Positions 1 through 11,189 of a stretch of DNA of 64,000 nt are shown here, piece by piece. The DNA is taken from contig CM050446.2 of the NCBI GenBank assembly GCA_027563935.2, forward strand, positions 33,731,501-33,795,500, given 5' to 3'. Origin of the DNA: Costus lasius. Lineage: Eukaryota > Streptophyta > Magnoliopsida > Zingiberales > Costaceae. The number at the start of each line of letters is the position of its first letter. Position 1 is the stretch's first letter. The notes below the pieces were generated by a model. The model was not told where the DNA came from. It saw only the letters and a program-made list of their open reading frames with translations, and searched no databases. The position numbers and the translations under genes are program-made.

Positions 1-457
1 ATGCCCTGCAGACCAATGTATGGACATGGTCTGGCATAATTCGAATGTACTTTGATAAAATTAATAGAGGCATGGTCGTTATTATACAGATTGCTCTACC
101 TGTGTTGATGTATTGAATTGCATATATAATGTCCCAGGAGTTTGGATCGGATCCATTCTCATAAGCTATCCCCAGTCAAGGTGCCTTAGCCGATATGGGA
201 CAGCTTTGGTGCATGTGAGACTGGTGTATGGGCTGGTTAGGTGCGGGGCACAATAACGCAGACATACAGGTGCATTGGATGCATTGGAGTGACCCACTGT
301 GAGAATTAACTTGTCTAGTCAACATGTCAATCTCACATGCGAGAGGTTTACATTGATCCTTAGACTTGAGGTGTTCATGTCTAGATTTGATGATGGATGT
401 GTTTTGATGCAGTCTTACGTCTCTCCATAATTGGGAGACCAAAACGATTGTCATTGG
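1..457 (+). mobile_element. Ty1/copia LTR fragment
   Basis: This stretch matches, in order, the first part of the copia LTRs at 21563-23495 (S2) and from 32406 (Cop3). Shared landmarks are the opening ATGCCCTGCAGACCA-like block, the phrase gtgagactggtgtatgggct near 206-225, the ttgatccttagacttgaggt phrase near 353-372, and the gattgtcattgg phrase just before 458. It is cut on the left by the window edge and on the right by a truncated LTR of another family. No target duplication is visible at the junction, so it looks like a deletion or illegitimate join. No coding sequence is seen; the antisense reading frame across it is a by-product. Confidence 0.7.
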
Positions 458-2177
458 TCGTCAGACTAATTTTATTATGATAAAGACTTCATTTACTTCA
501 TAAAGGGATCATCTCACTTTTGTGCAGACAATCATGCAGGGACCAATCCTTGCTTTCACGCAAGATCTATCCCAACACTGAAGATAAGTAAATCATCAAT
601 CAAAGAATTCAAATATCACTTTCGTACATCCAAATTCTAAGTTGATTGTCTCAAGTGGAATCTCAAGGATCACTTTCGTGCATCCGAGTCTCAACACAAG
701 TTTTACTTATGGTTCTCCAACGTTCCGATCCTCACTTTCGTGCAAGATCTCCACGTTTGACAACTCGACTCAATCCTAGATTCATGTTATTATCATGGCA
801 ATTAAACTACTAAAATCAAATAATAAGAACTAACCTAAGAGAGCTCCTAACATGCAATTCTAGGGTTCCAAGTTCTCAAGCAAGTCACCTTTCGGTCCTT
901 ATTGTGAGAACTCTAAAACATGAATAATAACATCAATCTATGGAGAATCAAAGTGCAATTTTTCACATAAGTAAAATTATCATCATAAAACTATTCTTAC
1001 GAAGATAAAAAGTTATCTAATCATTAAGAAATCAAAGGGGATTACACTCCATGTCCCAAAAAGTGTCTAAGCAAGCATGGAAGATTAAATACAATAAACC
1101 ATAGTTTCAAAGTGTCAGAAATAAAAAAGAATGAAAGAATAAACGTTGCAACACGGCTGTAATAGAAATTACAGCCGTAATTATGCAAGTGAATAGTGCC
1201 GGTGCCGCTCTTTCATCAATTTCTCCTCCGTCCGATCTCCTCTTGCTCTGAAACTTCTGGTGTGTCGTCCTCTCCTCCAAACGAAGCTTCTATGTGAAAT
1301 TTGCGGCCTGAGGTGTCCTCTACACCTCTCGGCACGAGGCCTAATCCTAAGTGCCTCCCTCTTGATTGCTCCCTCGATACTGGATAACAATTTGGGTTTT
1401 CACTTCGTGTGTCTTCTCCTATTTAAGATGAGTCCGCAGCATCTTTCGGATCTTAATTTGTAGGTCTGGATCAAAAGATATGGTCTGCACAAAATTCAGG
1501 CTACAGAGTTGACTGGGAAAATCGCGAGCTGCGTTGTAATTATGGTCGTAATGAAGTTTACGGCAGTGCCGTAATTCTGGACAGTGAGTTCTCGGGTTGA
1601 AATATTCTGGAATTATGATACCATGAAGTTCTTTACAACAGTACCGTAATGTCAACAATCCTTCGGGTGGAAAATTGATCGTAATGATGATACCATAAAT
1701 TCCTTTATGGCGGTATCGTAAACATCATCCAGCCTCTATGCAAAAACACTGCAAAATACAGCACTGTAAAGATTGTTACGGCAGTGCCGTAATCTCGTGA
1801 AATTTCTTTGGCTAGGAAAACTACAAACTATGACACTTCACAGGAATTATGGTAGTACCGTAATTTTGATCTGCGAGTGTTGTCAAATTACGGTACCGTA
1901 AATTCTATATTGGGGGTGTCGTAATGTGCTCTGAAGCTCAAATTCTTCTGAAATTTGACGTGTGATCTCCTCTTGATGTTGTGAATTTAATTATGCATCT
2001 GGATTGCTCGAAACCGACTGAAAAACATGCCTTTTGCCTGAAAATCGTCAAAAACAGAAAAGAGTGTAGATTCCGCAAATATTGATAAAAAAACATAAAA
2101 ATAAGCAAAGTCTATGAATATGACACAAAAATACTCATGAAATGGCATAAAAATTACTATATATTTTGGTGTCATCA
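458..2177 (-). repeat. TRG-L 3' LTR, end truncated
   Basis: The LTR begins on the minus strand at 2177 (TGATGACACC), preceded by a gaggacaagcaaag-like block that also precedes the second LTR of TRG-R. It aligns with 6500-8375 (same strand) and with the LTRs at 57815-59532 and 59646-61419. It contains the palindrome cluster at about 1555-1935 and the five-fold TCACTTTCGTGC motif (GCACGAAAGTGA on the other strand) at about 525-760. The last roughly 120 bp of the LTR are missing at the join with the copia LTR at 457/458. Confidence 0.8.
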
Positions 2178-4915
2178 AATACATAAGGCTCAAACTTTGC
2201 TTGTCTTCAAGGAAAAATTAAAAATTGATCATAGGCATAGACTTTCTTATGAAGAATAAATTTCTAAAATACTATCACTAATGAAAAATCACACTAATTG
2301 CTTCACAAAATTTTAAAAAAACACATCACTCTTTGAATTCATTTTTTGAGATCCACAACTTAATCAAATAAAATTTCGCAACTTGTACAATAAGTAGAAT
2401 ATCAATCTCAAGACTTCATCGAGTTTCAATTCATAACTATCAACTTTTGTTTACAGGAATAGGATTTCCAAGATTTTTTTCCACTCATAATTTTTGTATC
2501 ATCCACATTCTCTAATTCGATTGCCACCTTTTTTTTCTAGTGACGAAGTTAGAGTACATTGATCACATAATCAATGTAACAGAACTCATATCTTTTTAGT
2601 AGAAAGAATTTTACCAAAGATAGTAGAGTTAATGTAGATCGATCCCTCTCCATGGAATGCACCCACATAGACACATGCCTTTTCTTTTCCCTTTTTTTTT
2701 TCTCATACTTCAACCCATGTCCTTTGGTACCACTATCAATTTTGCATAGTGCCTAGTAGGGGAGTCCTCACTTTATTTGGATCAAGGAATCTTTCTTCCC
2801 AACAAATAGCAAATAGCATGAATATCAACTAAATTAATCAATCAACATCAATTCAAAAATCATACTCATATGCTAATTTTATTCAAAGAAGTAGTTTCAC
2901 TTTTAAACCAAATTCATTAAATAATATATCTACCCAAAATTTCATTCAGCAATTAATGAAAAATTTCAAAAGCAGATATGTATTAGAGAAATAAATTCAA
3001 CATAATAGATCTAGACCTAATCACAAGCATGAATTCATTTATCATCAAGAAAGTTCTACACTTCTCTTATCACATGGATTCAAGTCATAAAAAAAAAAAT
3101 CTTTAAGCGTCAAAATATGTCAAAATCACTGCGAAAGGTGTGAAGCATCAAACTCAAACAATCACAGTCAAGAGTGTAAAATGATAGATTCAAGATACTA
3201 CATCGAGTAGAAATCTCAGTGAGTGAACATTTAAAGTAAATCAAAGATGCAACCATATGAAATAATCATGAATACAAGAGAGTGCAAAAGATACTCACAA
3301 AACTATATAGCAAGTTTTGACCGAATATACATAAGGCTCGGACCAAAAAATAGTGTTGAGGCAGATGCTGCAAGGTCCAAATATGTGCTTCTGAATATTT
3401 TCTTGCACAAATTAAGATACATAAAGCTCAGTCTAAAAATAGTCTCTTACTAAAAAATAATAATGATAGAAATAATTTTCTCCAAGAAGAATAAGAGATA
3501 TCATTGATGGTCCAAAGAGTGCTGGTGGAAACAGCTAATGCAGCTGAGAGGCAGAGGTGGAACAGATGCTAGCTGAAAAGCTTTTAGCAATGATGGTGAT
3601 GGTGCCAACAGTAGAGTGAGTAATCTCTAGTGGCCTGCCAGAGACTACAGTCCTAGAGGTGAGATCGTCGGCTGGTGGGTGCTAGAAATAATGCTGCATA
3701 GATAAAAAAAATCAGTCACTAATAAAGAGTCTGCTGTATAAATAAATCAAATCAATGGAAATAGAGACAGTAGAAGAAGTAAAAGTTTGCTGATGGTATA
3801 ATCCAGTGTCGACGGCTGGAAATAGTGATGTCAGAGGCAGATGCAGTGGTGGTTAGAGGTGGAAGACAGTTGCTTTTGAAGATTTCTGGATCTGGAGGCA
3901 AAAGAAGCAATAACAGGTAGAAAGCAAAATAGTGCAGCTAGTGAATTTTTTATGAAAAGTAGTCATATCTAAGAATAAGATTTAATGATCCAAGAAGAAA
4001 ACAGACAAAACCGTGAGGTAGAATGAAACTTGTTCTTTTCAGGTGTATGAAAATCAAAGGATCAAAATCTGTCAGGAATTTAGGGCATCGGCAGAAAGAA
4101 GGCTACTCAGATTACAAAACTACAAAAAGTGCACAAAAGTTAATCAGATTCGAAAAGTTGCCATGTGTCCTAGAATGATCAGAAAATATTTTCATGAAAA
4201 TAACTAATCCACGAGATAGAACGACATATGTTCTTCATATACCATGCGAAAAATCAGGGTTCCAAGTCATTAAAGCACCTTAAAAACTTGCTGCAAAAAT
4301 GCTAATCAGAATAGTCAAAAGAAAGCTGCTGCAGAAATTAATCAGAATCGAAAAGTTGCTAGGTGTTTTAGAATGATCCATGGACTTAGTCAGAAAAAAT
4401 ATCCAGATGATAGACAAAGATGAGTAGTTCGTGATGGCACCAAAAATCAAAAATTTTCCCAACCCAATTTCTTAAAATCGCAACGAGAAAACACCTAATC
4501 AGATAAGTAGAATGCAGCTTTAAAAAACGGGCGTAATATCCCTTACGGCAGTGCCGTAATGTACCCAAAAGATCGGGTCAAAAATATCCAAAAATACGGT
4601 ACCGTAAACTTTCTTATGGCATTGTCGTAAAATACCAAAAACTCTCGGGATGAAATCAGACCAATATTACGGCACCGTAAAGCAGATTACGGCAGTGCCG
4701 TATTTTGTGTAAAATTTTATTTTCCTTGCAAAAAGAAAAGAAAAATTAATTCTAAAAATAAACTAAAAGAAAAGAAACTAAGCTAAGTGGTAATGCTTGG
4801 GTTACCTCCCAAGAAGCGCTAATTTTAGGTCCATAGCTTGACCAAAACGCAAATATCACGGTGAAGCAGGTGAATCAGCTCCAAAGTAAATAGCATGTAA
4901 TTTCTTTCTTTTCCG
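2178..4915 (-). other. TRG-L 3' internal non-coding region
   Basis: About 2.7 kb of AT-rich DNA between the gag-like gene and the 3' LTR. No supported coding sequence is seen; the short open frames here lack recognisable motifs and are not shared in frame with TRG-R. It holds a palindrome cluster at 4540-4705 (for example ttacggcagtgccgtaat at 4542-4559) that has no counterpart in the visible part of TRG-R. A ttgggttacctcccaag block at about 4798-4814 matches the ttgggaggcaacccaa block of TRG-R near 63089. The acataaggctc motif recurs at about 2180 and 3330. Confidence 0.6.
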
Positions 4916-6237
4916 CTATCCAAAAAGTTTAGCCACTAATCCAAATATCCAGAATTTCATATAAATCAAGATTGACATGGCTTTCTCAAATATGCGGAAA
5001 TCAAAATCAAAATTTTCAACTTCACATAAAGGATATTCAGTGACCTTCCTAAATTTATCAGAGAGTAGAATCATTAGTCCTTTCTTCAAGTTTATATTTT
5101 CAATTGCCATAAGAGTAGGACTTTGATCAAAAGATATAAGCATTGGATCATCAAAATACTTTTTCTATCTCATATTAGGTTCTTCAATAAAACACAATTT
5201 TTCAATGAAATTAGAAGATTCAATAGTAGATATTGGCAAAATATTAGAGTGAGATTCATCAATGTTTGTAATATTCAAATCCTTATCAATTTCCTCATGT
5301 TCATCATCAAATAATTTATCAATATCGAAATTACAATCAAATTCAAAGTGAGATTTTTCTAAATCAATTTCTTTATGCATTTCCATAAATATTTCATCAT
5401 CAGAATCAGAGTCAAATTCATCAAATTTCACAAAAGAATTAATTTGAGAATCAATTTCCTCATATCTATCAATAAATAGCTCATCATCAATTTCAAAATT
5501 TTTATCCAAATCAGATTGAGGTACATGAATATCACAATAATATATCATCAAAAGAATCAATTTCATCAAAAGGGGGTTTTTCAATTTCAATTTCCTCAAC
5601 CTTTTCCACAAATAAATTATCAAAGGAATCAATTTCACAATTATCAAAATCAGAGTGAGATTCATTAATGTTCACATAAGGCTTAATCTCAAAACAATCA
5701 TGATCAGAGGGGGTTTTTTCTAAATCAACTTCTTCAGTTTCAAACTCAAATAAACATGCTTATTGTGCTAATTGGGTTTCTAAAAATTCAGAATGAGCAG
5801 ATATAGATTCTGCATTAGAAGCAAGCTAACAAATTATCTCTTTAAGATCTTCAATTTCCTTATTTTGATTTGTCGTGAATTGATTTTGATTTGACATGAA
5901 TTTTTCAAGCATTATCTCTAAGCTAAATATTTCAGTTTTCTCAACATATGGTTCAGAAACATTATTTGAGCAATCATCATAAAAAAGAATATTGATCATC
6001 TTGATACCATGGTGCATTGGGATTTGCATGATTTCTAAATTGACATTCAGAAGCATAATGATCATTACATTTACAAATATTACATCTAATAGAAGAATAA
6101 GATGTCATAGAAGGATGCATGTAAGAGTGAAATTTCAATTTATCAGCAAGAGTGCCCAATGAATCATCTTCATACCTTTCTTATGGCCTGTATACCTTAC
6201 CTCTTTCAGTTGCCCACGAGTAGTGATTAAAAGACAT
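4916..6237 (-). pseudogene. TRG-L gag-like protein, broken
   Basis: The frame starts on the minus strand at ATG 6237 (MSFNHYSWATERG), at the same place as the TRG-R gene, then hits a stop after about 18 codons. Coding continues in pieces. One zinc knuckle reads CNICKCNDHYASEC (C-x2-C-x4-H-x4-C). A long region rich in Asp, Glu, Ile and Phe follows, and the C-terminus ends WIFGLVAKLFG. Every segment has a counterpart in TRG-R (61686-63047), so the gene is real but frameshifted and stop-containing here. By analogy the protein would act as a capsid or nucleocapsid component in the cytoplasmic particle. The strong acidity is odd for a nucleic-acid-binding gag. No capsid domain could be recognised by eye. 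Confidence 0.65.
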
Positions 6238-6499
6238 ATCTTAAAGCAATTCTACACAACTAAAAAAATTGTTATCTCAAAGTTCACAAGAAATAAAATC
6301 TATCAATATCTAAGAGTCTTGTTTATAATTAGATAAAAGAATTATGTAAACTCAGAATTTTCAGAATAGAAACAAAAAGATTATCCAACACCAATTAATT
6401 AAAAATAAATTTTCTTTTTTTAAAAAAAATATATATAAAAAAAGAAAATATAAAACACAAGCAAATTCATAAATTTCAGAAATTACAAGTAGGTACCAA

Positions 6500-8375
6500 A
6501 TAATTGTTAAGTACCAAATAATTGTTTTCTTACTAGCTAAGCAAATCGAATATGATGCTAGTAAATAATAGAAAGAGTGTAAAGATAAACAGAGAGATAA
6601 ACTGGGACTAGGGTTTCATCCACCTTAATTTCAATAATTAGATATAAATAAAAGGTCATCAGACTAATTTTATTATGATAAAGACTTAATTTACTTCATA
6701 AAGGGATCATTTCACTTTCGTGTAGACAATCATGTAGGGACCAATTCCCGCTTTCGCGCAAGATCTATCCCAAAGCTGAAGATAAGTAAATCATTAATCA
6801 AAGAATTCAAAGATCACTTTCGTGCATCCGAATTCTAAGTTGATTGTCTCAAGTGGAATCTCAAGGATTACTTTTGTGCATCCGAGTCTCAACACAAGTT
6901 TTACTTATGGTCCTTCAACGTTCCGATCCTCACTTTCGTGCAAGATCTCCACGTTTGACAACTTGACTCAATCCTAGATTCATGCTATTATCATGGCAAT
7001 TAAACTACTAAAATAAAATAATAAGAACTAACCTAAGAGAGCTCCTAACATGCAATTCTAGGGTTCCAAGTTCTCAAGCAAGTCACCTTTCGGTCCTTGT
7101 TGTGAGAACTCTAAAACATGAATAATAACATCAATCTATGGAGAATCAAAGTGTAATTTTTCACATAAGTAAAATTATCATCATAAAATTATTCTGACGA
7201 AGATAAAAAGTTATCTAATCATTAAGAAATCAAAGGGGATTACACCCCATGTCCCAAAAGTGTCTAAGCAAGCATGGAAGATGAAATATAATAAACCATA
7301 GTTTCAAAGCGTCATAAATCAAAAAGAAGGAGAGAATAAACGTTACAACACGGCTGTAATAGAAATTACAACCGTAATTATGCAAGTGAACAGTGCCAGT
7401 GCCGCTCTTTCACCGATTTCTCCTCCGTCCAATCTCCTCTTGCTCTGAAACATCTGGTGTGTCGTCCTCTCCTCCAAAAGAAGCTTCTGTGTGAAAATTG
7501 TGGCCTGAGGTGTCCTCTACGCCTCTCGGCGTGAGGCCAAATCCTAAGCACCTCCCTCTTGATTGCTCCCTCGATACTGGATAAAAATTGGGTCTTTCAC
7601 TTTATGTGTCTTCTCCTCTTTAAGATGAGTCCGCAGCATCTTTCAGATCTTAATTTGGAGGTCTGGATCAAAAGATATGGTCCGCACAATATTCGGACTT
7701 CGGAATTGACCGGGAAAATCGCGAGCTGCAAGGTAATTACGGCCGTAATGAAGTTTACGGCAGTGCCGTAATTCTGGACAGCGAGTTCTCGGGTTGAAAT
7801 ATTCTGGAATTATGGTACCGTGAAGTTCTTTACAGTAGTGCCGTAATGTCAACAATCCTTCGGGTGGAAAATCGACCGTAATTACGGTACTGTAAATTCC
7901 TTTACGGCGGTACCGTAAACATCATCCAGCCTCTGTCCAAAAATGCTCCAAAATACGGCACCGTAAAGATTGTTACGGCAGTGTCATAATCTCATGAAAT
8001 TTCTCTGGCTGGGAAAACTACAAATTACGACACTTCACGGGAATTACGGTAGTATCGTAATTTTGATCTGCGAGTGCAGTCAAATTACGGTATCGTAAAT
8101 TCCATAATGGGGGTGCCGTAATATGCTCTGAGGCTCCAAATCTTCTGAAATTTGACGTGTGATCTCCTCTTGATGTTGTGAATTTAATTATGCATCTGGA
8201 TTGCTCGAAATCGACTGAAAAATATGCCTTTTTGCCTGAAAATCGTCAAAATAGAAAAGAGTGTAGATTCCACAAATATTGATAAAAAAACCATAAAAAT
8301 AAGCAAAGTCTATGAATATGACACAAAAATACTCATGAAATGGCATAAAAATTACTATATATTTTGGTGTCATCA
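6500..8375 (-). repeat. TRG-L 5' LTR, 3' end and primer site deleted
   Basis: The LTR opens at 8375 on the minus strand (TGATGACACC) and carries the palindrome cluster (about 7735-8125) and the five-fold TCACTTTCGTGC-type motif (about 6715-6960). Against TRG-R, the last roughly 75 bp of the LTR, the tRNA-Asp primer site and about 100 bp of leader are missing. The break falls at a short repeat: accaaataattgttaagtac followed by a second accaaataattg at about 6494-6522. This suggests a microhomology deletion, after which the copy could not prime reverse transcription. The 6500 boundary is approximate. Confidence 0.75.
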
Positions 8376-9388
8376 ATTAACATTTGTATAGATTATATCA
8401 AAGGAAAACAAACAAAACACACTAAGAAAGGTGCCACAAGAAGCACTTAACTTCTTGGAATTATACACACTAATATTTGTGGACCCTTTGATGTTAGTTC
8501 TTTCAATAAAGAAAAATACTTTATTACCTTTATTGATGATTATTCATGTTATGGATTTGTCTATCTACTACATGAAAATCTCAAGCTATAAATGCTATTA
8601 GAGATTTTCATTGAAGAAGAAGAAAGACAATTAGATAAAAAGGTGAAAATCATTAGATTTGATAGAGGTGGAGAGTATTATGGAAGATATGATAAAAGTA
8701 GTTAATAGTGAGTTCCATTTGCTAAATTTCTTTATAATCATGGCATTTGTGCTCAATACACAATACCAAGTATACCACAACAAAATGGTGTATCAAAAAG
8801 GCGCAATAGAACCTTGTTGGATATGGTTAGAAGTATGTTAAGTAATTGTTCTTTACCTATTTCATTGTGGACTTATGCTTTAAAGACAACTATGTATTTA
8901 TTGAATAGGGTTCCTAGTAAGGCAGTTCCAAAAACATCATATGAACTATGGACTAGCAGGAAACCTAGTTTGAAGCACCTACGTGTTTGGGGATGCCAAA
9001 TAGAAATAAGATTATATGAAAAGAAATTGGATGCAAGAACAATTAGTAGCTATTTTATTGGTTATCCTAAAAATTCAAAGGGATATTATTGTCCTAACCA
9101 TAATACAAGAATTATTAAAACTAGGAATGCTAGGTTCATTGAAAATGGTGAAAATAGTGGGAGTCAAACTCCACGTAAAGTAGCAATTCAAGAAATAAGA
9201 GTGCAAGTCCCATTGACCGATACATCTAATAAGTTTGTTATTCCTTAATTTGTTGAACCAATTAATAATCAGGAGGAACGACAAATAAATGATACCGTTA
9301 TCCATAATGAGAATGAAATAAATGTGCCTTTAGTAGAAGAATCACAATAAATGGCATTAAGAAGATCTCAAAGAGAAAGGAGACCAAT
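8376..9388 (+). pseudogene. Cop1 copia integrase fragment
   Basis: Translation gives the end of the GAG-pre-integrase domain (CIDYIKGKQTKHTKKGATRS), the integrase first Asp region degraded as HTNICGPFD (Asp replaced by Asn in the usual HxDxCGPF), the second Asp region RFDRGGEYYG, and the Glu region [15 protein letters not shown] with the catalytic Glu position read as Lys. Downstream is the integrase C-terminal and linker sequence up to RRSQRERRPI at 9388, where the Gyp1 LTR begins. Several stops and a frameshift interrupt it (for example around 8452, 8588 and 8700). It cannot encode an active integrase. Confidence 0.8.
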
Positions 9389-9439
9389 TGATGTAGGAGA
9401 GACCAGTACTGAAGGAGGAGAAAACCTGGGCCCAACCGC

Positions 9440-9960
9440 ACCCCAAAAATTTTCCCTGCAAAAATCCACGGGCCGAGGAAAATGCTGCGGCCAGACTGCG
9501 GAAGTTTTTGTGGAATTTGATACACTTGAAAAAAATGGTGTGCAAAAAGTCACGGGCCGAGGAAAATGCCATGGTCAGACCGAAGAAGTTTCTGTCCATT
9601 CCGGCACACTTGAAAACACGGTGATTCTCGACACGAACAAAGTCATGGGCCATGGAAAAAGTCATGGGCCAGACCGAGGAAGTTTCTGCCCATTCCAGCA
9701 CACTTGATGACATGGTGATTTTCGACGCGAACAAAGTCACGGGCCATGGAAAAAGTCACGACCAGACTGAGGAACTTTCTGTGGATTTTGGCACACTTGA
9801 AGAAACCAGTGATTTCTAGGGCGAGCAAAGTCACGGCCGTGGAAAATGCCACGGCCAGACCGCGGAAGTTTCTATACATTTTGATACACTTGGGAAAACT
9901 GGCGATTTTTGACGCGGGCAAAGTCACGACCGTGGAAAATGCTGCTGTTAGACTGTGATT
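9440..9960 (+). repeat. Gyp1 LTR repeat array, translatable
   Basis: About six degenerate units of 75-90 bp, each with a GGCCG or GGCCATGG core (for example cacgggccgaggaaaatgcc at 9549-9568, then similar blocks near 9644, 9738, 9830 and 9922). The first units translate as repeats such as KVTGRGKCHGQTEEVSVHSG; later units shift frame by one base and contain stops. The array occupies the position of the arrays in the S1 and Gyp2 LTRs but its sequence is different. The 3' LTR of this same element lacks it. Confidence 0.65.
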
Positions 9961-10059
9961 TCCCCTGAAGCTACAAATCTGCCTCGTCGACCCCGTTTTG
10001 ATGTACACAACCCTCCGTACCACATTCATCCATCCTTGGAGGACCCACGGGAGCCTGAC

Positions 10060-10314
10060 AAAGTGGAGATCTTGCGTTCCCAACGCACTTCGCATCCCTC
10101 GGACTGTTTCGTGGGAGTTATCAGTCCGTTGTCAATTCATACCAAAGTTATTCAGCCCAAGGGCATGACAAGCTATCCCCCTAAAGGCCCAACCCCGGAT
10201 GGGCCTCGCAATCACCTGAGCAACATGGCCCAAGAGCGCGCCACTTCGGTAGTAACCTAGCCCATGACATCTAAATTATGTTGCTTCATCGCAGTGTGCT
10301 CCAAATGCGTCTAA
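10060..10314 (+). pseudogene. LTR-encoded pol tail, Gyp1 5' LTR copy
   Basis: The frame reads LRSQRTSHPSDCFVG, then a Pro-rich stretch (PPKGPTPDGPRN), then LSNMAQERATSVVT, a TAG, and KLCCFIAVCSKCV before TAA at 10314. The same peptide occurs in the 3' LTR of this element, where it is in frame with integrase (13820-14371), and in LTRs S1 and Gyp2. In a 5' LTR it has no coding role and is a copy of the 3' LTR sequence. Function of the tail is unknown; see the findings. Confidence 0.7.
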
Positions 10315-10497
10315 CCACCCCGGTCGCCTCCGTACGAAGAGCAGAGGAATATGCTCCATCTTCAAGGAATAGTAGGTAGAAGTTTGTTTTCTTTTGTCAT
10401 CTAGCTGCAGCTTGACTACTTTATGGGCTGCAAGAGTAGGCAGTTGTTATAATTTTTGTCTCGTACTACTTTTGTCTTGTTCCCTCCCCTCTTGTTC

Positions 10498-10504
10498 TAT
10501 AAAA
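10498..10504 (+). promoter_or_regulatory. Gyp1 5' LTR TATA box
   Basis: TATAAAA in the context ctataaaagagg, downstream of the conserved tail and upstream of U5. The 3' LTR has the same box near 14555, and LTRs S1 (minus strand, 11715-11721) and Gyp2 (minus strand, near 27429) have one at the equivalent place, so it is the likely RNA polymerase II promoter of this LTR group. Confidence 0.65.
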
Positions 10505-11189
10505 GAGGATACTGGGTTGTTTCAATCTTCAGTTCTCTTGGTGGTAGAGTACTCTTGGTGAGCTGAGAGCTTCCAGCGCGTGTAGAAGTCGAAGTCGGAG
10601 CTTCACCTTCGGAGTCTTGTATGGGTCAAGGTCGGCGCCTCGATTCCAAAGTTGTTTTAGTTTCCTACATTCAAAGAAGTAAATCCCACCACTGCTAGTG
10701 CGTCAGGTCCGCCTATCTTTTCACTTCATTACGTTCTCGTTTTCCCATTGCGATCTCTCTTTTTCCACAGGTATCCGTATGCCGGAGATGTGGACGTTCC
10801 GTGTTGTTCTTTGGTGTATTTCAGGCGCATAGGCGTGCGAGCTGTGCCCTATGAAACTACTGTTCCCCATCGCGATGGGCTGATCTTAAAATCTGCTAAG
10901 TGACCGTGCTAAAGTGCTACGAGGTTAGTGCGTTACATTCTATAGTTGCGTGCCATTGTGTTCTTTCGCATTTGTGTTGCCCCGATCGAACTCGATGCTG
11001 ATTTCATCATATTTTTGTTGCATTTCCGAAGCGATTTTCACTTCCCTCGTCTAAAGACCCTCTCCCGTTTTTGCATGCATTGTCTAATACCTTAGAGTAT
11101 GGCTTTAAGGATCATCCCACCTATAGTAGCTACATCATCATGTTTCTGCTGCATTTCCGAAGCGAATTTCACTTCCCTCATCTAAAGAC

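Larger units (their letters stand above)
458..8375 (-). mobile_element. TRG-L: gag-only (non-autonomous) LTR retrotransposon
   Basis: Reading on the minus strand there is a 5' LTR (8375 down to about 6500), an internal region with a gag-like gene (6237 down to 4916), a long non-coding 3' region, and a 3' LTR (2177 down to 458, truncated). Both LTRs open with TGATGACACC on the minus strand and align over most of their length. No reverse transcriptase, RNase H or integrase motif is seen in about 4.3 kb of internal DNA, which fits a gag-only terminal-repeat retrotransposon rather than an autonomous Ty3/gypsy element. It sits in copia Cop1, whose integrase reading resumes at 8376. TRG-R (57815 onward) and solo LTR S3 (51895-53762) belong to the same family. 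Confidence 0.8.

Noticed and set aside
1555..8125. CRISPR-like interpretation of the regularly spaced palindromes
   Set aside because: Units are degenerate, spacers are not unique sequences of constant length, and the context is a plant LTR.
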